From: Bombyx mori
Taxonomy: Eukaryota; Arthropoda; Insecta; Lepidoptera; Bombycidae
Length of the DNA: 64,000 bases
Direction: 5' to 3'
Assembly: GCF_030269925.1 (NCBI RefSeq)
Contig: NC_085117.1
Location: 6,324,731-6,388,730, forward strand
The notes under the pieces are model-generated. The model saw only the letters and a list, made by a program, of their open reading frames with translations. It did not search any database and was not told where the DNA came from. Position 1 is the stretch's first letter, and each line of letters starts with the position of its first letter. Shown piece after piece: positions 25,926 through 36,000 of this stretch. A program made the translations under genes and the position numbers.

Positions 25926-26232
25926 AATTGTTTTTTTTGCGAACGTCTTTAATTGGGACTCCTCGCTTTCGTGCAAGAAATAACATTGTACAATGGTCAA
26001 GAACAATCTTAACGTGTCATTTCTTCGCGGGAAAAGTGAGCATGTTGGTGAGGTAGGTACTTATCCGTGTCGGTTTGTAACTTATGGCCTGACCAGTAAA
26101 ATAGATAATTAAATCATTAGGGGCCTTGTGAAGGTGTTGTCTCGCACTTGCGTAGAATGGTCTTCATTATTTTATGCCTTGATCGTCAACATTTATTGCC
26201 CCTTCAACTAATCTAACCTTTTAGGCTATATG

Positions 26233-26755
26233 CAGGGCCGGATTTAAACTTAATGCCGCTCCTGGGCACCGAAAAAATATCCGCCCCAATACTGGAATTT
26301 TACTTAAACTTATAGTTTATATATTTTATATAAAAAAAAAACTATGTATTATAATTGATTGCAGAAACGTTATCATATGTTATATATTCCAAAAATATAA
26401 ATAAATATTTGTTTTTGTTCTAACAATTATAAATTTTGCACTAAGGGTGACTCATAATTATAAAATTTCTTTAATTCCAGAAAATACAAAAATCGATTAT
26501 TATTTTAAATGTCCAAGGAAATAAAATGATTAAATCATTTTGATTATAAATTTTTACCAAAAGTACCCAAATTATAATTCACAAATAATGGGTGAATTGA
26601 ATTTATTGAATTATCAATTAGACAAAATTATTAATTAATAGGATTAATTAATTATATTGAGCAATCTTGATAAGACTAAAAAAAAAAATTTCACTTTCAA
26701 AATTTTGCCGCCCTAGGCACTTGCCCCGACTGCCCCTAGTGTGAATCCACCACTG
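26233..26755. mobile_element. hAT-type non-autonomous element, 523 bp
   Basis: Termini 'CAGGGCCGGATTTA' and 'TGAATCCACCACTG' form an imperfect terminal inverted repeat of hAT type. They are flanked by 8-bp duplications GCTATATG (26225-26232) and GCTTTATG (26756-26763), 7 of 8 matching. The interior is AT-rich with no ORF. Confidence 0.7.
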
Positions 26756-27071
26756 GCTTTATGTGTGACATGGAGTTGTCTACGGAAATAATCGTTTCTG
26801 ATTCTATAACATTGAGATACCGAGCAAAAATGCATTGATTGTACATTGATTTAATTTCATCATCTGGAATAATTTTTACGGAACAAACAACCGATAATAA
26901 CAATTTATTACAAGATTACATTCATAACAAAATATAATTTTAACTACACATCATTTTATATACAGTTATGTAAACTCATACACTATAGAAAAAATCGTCA
27001 AACATCACAGATCCATTAAAAGCTATTTTCAAATACATACATTATCCATTTATTAAAATTAATAATCGAAA

Positions 27072-30000
27072 TCATTGTTCCGAAGTCAATTTCTTATAGT
27101 GTTCAACGTAGATGTCGCATTGTTCAGCTGAAACAAATCAAGCAGAACCCTCGTAACTGCCATCTTCTGGATAGACCACACTAAAGCAGCAATCTGACCA
27201 AAACAGCTCGCGGCCTGGTCTCAAGGAGCTAGCGCAGCCCAAGAACATGACAGTGTTAATGTTCCCAGTCGTAACCCACCTTGAGATATGACCTCCATAT
27301 TTTATGATTATATTGTATGATCATTATAAAAATAGAAAAAAAAGCTAACAAGCGTTTGCTTTACATAAATGAAAAAAAATTGATCACAAAAAATAATAAT
27401 GTAAAATCTGTACACTACTATTTATTAATCGAATATTATGAAGCCGACGTTCATATGACGCGATAAGAACGTCAGACCTTGGAGGCCATACTTACCTCGG
27501 TGTCGCAATGTCTTACGTCTCATCCGAACGAAAAAAATTTCTGTGCGCGAATAAACGAATATATTCTGTCGCCGATTGTACCAGCCCCTTGTGGACCCGC
27601 TCTGCGGTCTGGTCTGGACAGGGCTGGGGGGACACATCGTATCGGGCACAATGTCGGGACTTGCTTATTACTTAATCGCGAACTATGTCCATGTGATCAG
27701 ACCTTTAGTTTAAATAGTGTTTAAGAATACTTTTTAAAAGTAAACAAATATTTTGGCTACCGGAGAACATAGTCTAACCTAGACCTAACAGACCCTAGGC
27801 CGAATTATCAATTGTATTGTGTTCAATTCACCCGGCTCCCAATTAGAGTTTGTATATAACGAACGTTCCGATACCTTTCAAGAAATGCGGCGATCCCCTC
27901 AGCCTGTCGTTTCTGTTGAGCAAGGCGTGGTAAACCGCCACGAAGGCAGAAGGGTCATTCTTGGCTCCTGCCAAGAGCTTCCTAGCTGGTAGATTGTTCC
28001 AAACGTTACCGCCTGCCTGCTTAGCTGCCCCCACAGCGCTGATAGGCTCCTCCCAACTCAGTAGTACTTCTACCACTTCCTGGTACAAGATTTGAAATTA
28101 TGGTATCCATTGATGCGACAGATGCGCAGCGTTACGACTGCTCCTGGCATCTTTATATACTGACCGCATATTCGTCTCCCATCATTAATATTAGCCGCAC
28201 ACGGGCCACCGGCTACAACAACAAAACGCCGCCACGAGAAGCTAGAGGTGGCTACAGAAATAGCTGAAGCGCGCGACAGCCACTTATGACCGGTGGTCGA
28301 CACTTGCGATCGGTGGCTGCTACTTTTTGTAACCTATGCGCGCAGTATCATAATGGACTCTGACGAAGAAGGTTTAAATGAGCTCCTTCTCTCTTCGAAT
28401 TAAACAGGTTAACTGAGGTAAGAGAGACAGGGGTGGGGAATCGCTCGAGTGGCGTGTGGCAGCGTTTTGTATCTGTGCTTAGTGGCCGGTGCGGGCCACA
28501 AGAAGTGAGCAACGACGATTTGTACCGGAGTCGACCGTGTGTGGCGAGTCCATATAAAATGTATGAAAATTACAGAAAATATGCCGGTGGCGGCGTTTTG
28601 TGGTTATGGCCGGTGGCCCGAGTGCGGCGACCCTTACTGTTAATTTTTCTAATTAATGTGCACTATCGGATTCGTTTATTGGTGATGTTACACAGATGCT
28701 GATGTTAACAAAATATTTGTCTGATCTCGAACTTGTTGGGGAACGATATCAACTTTATGGGTATACTTAATAAATATAAACTTAACGGGTCGGACAAAGA
28801 TTTATGCCTGATATCAAAATTCCCGTACTGTAAATGTTTGAAATAATTTAATCCTACTCCTACTGACAGCGCTATTAAATCTACAAAAGTCACAAATTGT
28901 TTTTCGCATCTTATCGCAATCTATACTAATATTATAAAGAGGAAAGATTTGTTTGTTTGTTTGTTTCGAATAGGCTCCGAAACTACTGGACCGATTTGAA
29001 AAATTCTTTTTCCATTAGAAGCCGATATTGTCCCTGATGAACATAGGCTACTTTTTAAAAAAAAAAATTATTTTATTTTTTTGGTTTCATGTGTGTTTTA
29101 ATGTTTCCGAAGCGAAGCGAGGGCGGGTCGCTAGTTTCGTAATAACATTGTAAATTACGATTTTCTTCTTTGGGATTTATTCATTTTGGCGTACATACAG
29201 AAAGTATATATAGAAATGGCGGGAAACCATTTTATGTCATCAAAACTAATTACGTAGAACAGAAAAAGTAAATAGTATTTAATCCTTCAAAAGGGACTTC
29301 GTATTGCTTACAAATATAAATTTTAATTATTACTCTGCGGGTATTATCTCTAGACATTTTGGCAGGATGGCCAAGTCTGTAAGCAACTATGGCTGTATGG
29401 TTGTATGTTTGTTAATTACACGCAAAGGGACTTATAGATTAGATTGATATCTTTTATGCATTTTCCAAATAAATATGAACATTTTCGCTGAAACATGATC
29501 GAGAACCTTGCCCGTGGTCGTGCGGTCGCACCGACATCCGAAACCAGTTCCGCCTGAACATTTGGTGAGCAAAAGTTATCAGTTTACCAAACGTCAAAGA
29601 TCAAAAAAATATACATTTATCTGTTTTATTTTTTGTAACAACTCTTAATTAAGGTTAAAGTTTCGTTATAATTGGGTTAGTAATTGCTCTTAATTATCGT
29701 ATTACGTCATAAGTATTCATGATTGTAGATTTATTATGTTGACTGATCGATAGTTATTTAGCTACGGACGATGGGATCGGCCTAGGTAGCAAACACCGAC
29801 TACACAGTCGTGAGGCGACTGAGTGACCCACCGGGGAATGAGTAGTAGCGTCTCAGAGTATTACACTACAGATATGCGATCGCCAGTCCGTGGTCACTAA
29901 GGGGCATCGTGACCTCGCCAGGCAGGTTCCACCATACTGTCTATTTCTGCCACGAAGCAGCGATCCGGTTTGAAGGCCGCTATACGATACAATCGAGGCT

Positions 30001-33000
30001 TCGACTTTATGTCTCGAGATGAACAACGGCATCATGATGATGTGTCTGAAGTTCGATATCAACTGAACACTAGATGGGTCATGAGCTCGTTCGATTTAAA
30101 TAAAATCTAGAAAAAAAAAGTGTGTGTGTGCAAGTCACACACGGTAGAAATGAAACTTATAAATAAGATATAGATATACTGAATGTTTAGTAGACGATAG
30201 TGGGGATGCTACGAAGAGTCGCACAAAGAGGAGACCGAGAACGTCTAATGTGTTCTACCTCATTCTCTCGCCGGCTGAATCCTAAAAATTTATGTGTTTG
30301 AGTCTCTATGGACTTATTTTTTCGTTTCATCGAGTTTGAAATCACGATTCTAAAGAAGTTTCACTTCAAAAATAAATTGTGGTGTTGGTTTTTTAGTGCA
30401 ACAGATGAGAAATCGTCAAAGGTGAATCTTTTCTAGATTGTTCTAGATTGAATTAGTGTCGTGTCTGACCTCGTGTCCCTTGAGCCTCCACAGCATGTCG
30501 AGCGCGAGCTGCGCGGCGGCGGCGTGCAGGCGGTGCAGGGACAGCAGCTGGCACGCGAGCGGGCGCGAGTCGGCCAGCGCCGCGCGCCGCACCAGCGCCC
30601 GCAGCCGCCCGCCCGCGCGCCGCGCCACCAGCGCGCGTACTCCCGCCGCGCTCGTGCCCGCCTGCACCACCAGCTCCTGCCGGCTCAGCGACGCCAGGTA
30701 CGCCGTCACCACCTGCGCGACAAGCTCGCACCTAGCACATCGCACCTCGTGCTTCAAATGTACCACTATGGTACGGAGGGTGGACGAGCTCACAGCCTAC
30801 CTGGTGTTAAGTGGTTACTGGAGCCCATAGACATCCACAACGTAAATGCGTCACCCACCCCGAGACAAGTTCTAAGGTCTCAAGTATAGCAACGGCTGCC
30901 CTACCCTTCAAACCGAAACGCATTACTGCTTCACGGTAGAAATAGGCAGGGTGGTCTGCACGGGTGGGTACCACCCACCCGTGCAGACTCACAAGAGGTC
31001 CTACCACCACTGCGCAAATAGTTCAAAACTTCACACTAACATTTAATGACAATCCATAATCTATACTAATACATATATAAATCTACAGTGGTTTTTACGA
31101 ATGTTCCGTTATAACTACTGAACCATGCATCCGATTGACTTGAAACTTGGTATCCATGTAGAAAATACATGTACTTAATGGATAGGGTAATGTTTACATG
31201 AGTGTTGGACTCCCTACACCAGCTGCGGGGGCGTTAATGATAAGAATGGGGGGTGACAAATAATAATGTTAATTTTAAATGCCAAGTGAGACGGACGGGT
31301 ACAGCTAGTATTCTATATATATGTCCCACCATACTCCCAAATTGTCATGTTTTTCATTAACATTGTTTTTTTTGTATTCGTTTTGTAATTGGAGAAAACG
31401 ATGTTTACAAATTATTCAAATTGTTTTCAAAAATTCATATGTTATCGAGCTGTCCCAACAAAATGTAGTCATTTTCCAAAATCTATGTATTTAAAACATT
31501 ATTTAATTATAGTTTAAGGAGACGAGTGCTCACGTGCGATTCAAGATGATTGTTATTTTCGTTATAATGTCGTTAAGTACAAATTATTTTAGATTATTTT
31601 TAAATTTAAATTAAGAATGATTGCGCTTATAATCTAGTTGTTAACAGCGGTGAGATGCTTCACTAACGGTGCCTTTAGGTACCTCAAGCACCGGTCATCG
31701 TTCTCGTCGAACCCGTCGCTTGCGAGGAAGGGCTCGACGAGTAAATTAACCCTCAGACACAGTCCACTGAGTTTCTCGCCGGATCTTCTCAGTGGGTCGC
31801 GTTTCCGATCCGGTGGTAGATTCTGCGAAGCACGGCTCTTGCTAGGGTTCGTGTTAGCAACGTCGTCAGGTTTGAGCCCCGTGAGCTCACTTACTAGTTA
31901 AGGTTACGCTGAAATAGCCTCTCAAGGCTCTCAGCTTAGGTAGGAAAAAAAAAGGTGAGGTGCCGTGAGGGCCGGTAGTGACCTGCACCAGATGGCGGTC
32001 GTCCGAGTGCGCGGGCAGCAGCTGCTCGCACACGTCGGCCTGCGACACGAGCACGCGGGCGGGGGCGGGGGCGCGGGGGCGCGGCGCCACCTGCCCCGCT
32101 GTGTGCCGCGCCGCCTCCAGGTCCGCCCACTTCCTGTCCCGGCCGACAGACACATTTACTCTCTTTGGATCTGTAACTCATTTTGCATTTAAACTTAGAT
32201 TTTTTGATTACTCTAGATCAGGGGTTCCCAAACTTATTTTTTCTACTGCCCACTTAGGGGTTAAATAATTTTTTTGCGCCGTCATTTTTTCACCTACATA
32301 CAACCATTATAGCGAGAGCTCAGTTGGTGTCTAAGAGTCCTGCTAGATGAAAACTCTTTTTTTTTCTGGGTCTCTTACCGCCCCCCTTTAGACCTGCAGC
32401 GCCCACAAGGAGGCGCTATCGCCCACTTTGGGAAAGGCTGCTCTAGATAGTCAGACGAGCCCACATCCCAGCAGATATTAAGTGGTTATCGGAGCCTATG
32501 AGCATCACGACACGAGTGCCCCTCCAGTTCTAGATCCCGAGGCCTGTGAGTCAGCCGGCCCATCCTTCAGGTGGGAACGCCTAACTGCTCGGCGGCATAA
32601 CTAGGCAAGACGATGCTACGGCCCTCAAGTACCAAAAAAATTTCAATAAACAACATTAGATAATTTAATCTTGTGTTTTATCGAAGTATTTCAAAGTACC
32701 CACCTGTAAACAGAATTGATTTCGTCAAAGACCTTAGACAGCTCCACCAGGTAGACTCCCGCGTCGCTGATCAGCTGGTGGAGGATCCTGTAGATGGTGT
32801 CCCTGCCGTCCGTCCGACGGAGCAGCGCGGCCACTATCTTCGATATCTCGTCTTTTGGCACCTGTTATTTTATTTTTCAAATGACTTTTGAAGGAACAGC
32901 AGCAAAACTTGAGCATCCGGCGTACAGGATGGAACGCGCCATTCAATAATTGTGTTAGGAAGATTTTGGAGTTTTTTCCTCCCACCGTCATGTAAGAGCA

Positions 33001-36000
33001 AATAAGATTTCCCGAGCTCTGCTTCCCGCTCAGAGCGTAAGATTTAAATTACTTTCGAAATATATTTAGTCTATATTTATAAAAATGAATTGCTGTTCAT
33101 TAGTCTCGCTAAAACTCGAGAACGGCTGGACCGATTTGGCTAATTTTGGTCTTGAATTATTTGTGGAAATCCAGAGAAGGTTTAAAAGGTAGGTAAATAT
33201 GAACATGCTCGGAATTAAATAAAAATAACAATTTTATTTTTCCTTTGATGTGTCCCCCGTCGGATGGATTCCATTTGTTTGTTTTAAGTTTATTTTATAT
33301 AAAAGTTTAGGTCTTTTATTTATCGATTGAGGCACTACGAAGTCTGCCGGATCAGCTAGTAAAGTATAAAAATCTTCAAGGCATTTTACAGAGTTCTCGA
33401 ACATTTTCGATGGTTCTTTTTATTTTGTGAAGTTTAAGTGAAATATTTAATTTTTTTATTGCTTATGTGGGTGGACGAGCTCACGGCCCGCCTGGTGTTA
33501 AGCGGTTACCGGAGCCCATAGACATCTACAACGTTAATGCCGCCACCTACCATGAGTTATAAATTCTAAGATGTCAGTATAGTTACAACGGCTGCCCCAT
33601 CTTACCAACGGAAACGCATTACTGCTTCACGGCAGAAATAGGCAGGGTAGTGGTACCTACCCGTACGGACTCACAAGAGGCCCTACCACCAGTAAGAGTA
33701 TAAGTAATAAACGGTTTGGCGACTCACCGAGTGCGCTAGCCCCGCTGGCAGCAGCTGGACCTGCCACAGACAGCCGAGCCTGGCGTCTATGATGTAGTCG
33801 GGTTGGAACACCACCCACGTGCCCGAATCTGAACACTCTGTGTAAGGAATTTACGTGCTGACGGTACCGAGGCTCTCCCAATGCCAGTTGAGGGACCAGT
33901 GTCCAAAAAGAGCGTTTTAATTTGGAGGCTACGAGGGAACAATTTCCAAATACCCTACGTATTTCAAATAGCATATTAATTATTATCTTTGCACCTGATG
34001 GGCCAAGAGTTGACAGATAAGGAATATATTATAGATTTAAACGATGATCTTGATCGCGTAACGGTAAATATAACAGAACAGAAGAAAACTGAGAAGAAAC
34101 TGAATGGCGCTAACGTTATTTAGTACAAGTTTGCCGGTACCGAACAACTACATAAGGACCGTCGGTCACTAGGCAACGACCCCCACTCGGTGAAATAACT
34201 TTCTCTTGTCGTTTTCATATAAAATTAAATTTAACAGGGAAAGTAGAGAACGGTTAGGTATATTTAAATTTCATGCCCGAGGGCTAATTTTCATGCCAAG
34301 TTTTCTTGATCCCAAATGGATTTGCTTTAGGCTTGTCGTGTTTTATTATTTAAACAAAGGATACACATGGAACACGGCTGCCCCTCCACGAGGGCCGGTC
34401 GCATGCTGGCTCCTGCCACCAGCGGGATGTGAACGGCGATACTGTTCTCTACCTTCGACTCTTCCATTATGTCGAACACTTGTGAGGTTTGTGTCGACTG
34501 CAAGGAATCGTGAGGCCACTTGGTAAATGTTAATGAACAGTTCAGTTCAGTTCAGAAGTTCAGTACGACGGAGGAAGAGAGATTTTGGTGACCTAGGCAA
34601 GCTGTAGCTGACGTTAATAGATAAAATAGGATATTCTATTGAAATTATTCATTTGGCGTAGTATAGTAGCGTTTTTTTATTACTTAGAGCACACAGCCAA
34701 TCTGGTGTTAAGTGGTTACCAGAGCCCATAGACATCAACAACCTAAGTGCTGCCATATTGAGACATGAGTTCTAAGATCATCGTTTTATAGCAAAACGGT
34801 TGCCCCACCGTTCTAACCGAAACACATAACTGCTTCATGGCAGAAATAGCCAGGGCGGTAGTACCTACCCGTGCGGGCTCATAAGTCACCCTACCATCAG
34901 TAAAAATGTTTAAATATGTTTACTGCTTTTATAAAAATTAGAATCTTTGCTAACAGAAAACAAAGTTATATATATAATATATTATCGAACGATTATCACA
35001 GCTTTGCGAGACAGCTGAGCTGAGCGAGAGGCTTTATCAGAGCGAAATTAGACAAATCATATTTCTTAACACAACTTGAGAATAGCTGAACGAAAACTCT
35101 GGAAATGTACCTGGTGGTGCACTACGACCAAGTCATCGACCACATTGACAGCGAATCTCCCGACCAGTCCAGTCTTGAGGATGTGGGTGTAGTGGAAGCC
35201 GCTGGGGCCCGTAATGGGCATCAACCAGACCTGCAACACAGGGTCAGGACTATTCGTCTGCGGCAAGCCAACGCAGCTTCCTGGAGCTACTACAGGCGCG
35301 TTGTACTTTCGGATCTCCAACTCATCCGTATCCTCGTTTGCATTGACAAATCCCGCATTCGAGTGATCCTATCCACAAGGAGATCTGACGTTTTTTTTAT
35401 TAGTTAGATGGAACGATCTCACGGTCTATCTGTTCTGAATCGATTTTTTTTTATTGTCCTTGTAGGTAGACGAGCATACGGCCCACCTGATGGTGAATGG
35501 TTACTGTCGCCCATGGACTTCAGCAATGCCAGGGGCAGAGCCAAGCGGCTGCCTACCGCTTAATACTCTCCACAAGCTTCGTTTGAAGAAGGACATGTCA
35601 TAGCTAGTTAGTAGTAGGCATAGTTTACTGGAGTCCACAGACTACACAATGCGGACATCGTCACCCGTTTCAAGAAATAGCCGGGAGGCACAACCGACCT
35701 GCCTGTCTGGTAATGTACGATTGTCGTCGGGCATGCGGCTCGCAGCTTGCGTCGTTAGCATGGCACGGAGGTGACAATGTGTAATCCTAAACTTGGAGGG
35801 TCAAGATTACATGAGCAGCTTTTTAAGCCGTTTGCCTAAACACAATGTTGCCATATTTGTCCAAATAAGTTTTGGTATATTCATTCTGGTGGTTTTCCCA
35901 GACTTTTTGCATTAATTGATGTCGGAACTTGTAGCCAACGCCGGAGACTGTAACCGGGTCCAATCTAACTCCTCCTGAGTCCTCCATATTGTTGTGTTCA

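Noticed and set aside
28354..28405. Short 'MDSDEEG' start as a gene
   Set aside because: Stops after 17 codons inside a MITE with inverted repeats. At best a relic of a transposase.
30453..30889. Long overlapping frames in all phases near 30.5-30.9 kb
   Set aside because: They are shadows of the very GC-rich RMC1 exon 10, where stop codons are rare by composition.
32134..32160. Longer RMC1 exon 9 starting at 32160
   Set aside because: It also keeps the frame, but inserts residues absent from relatives and has a poor pyrimidine tract. The acceptor at 32134 gives a clean match.
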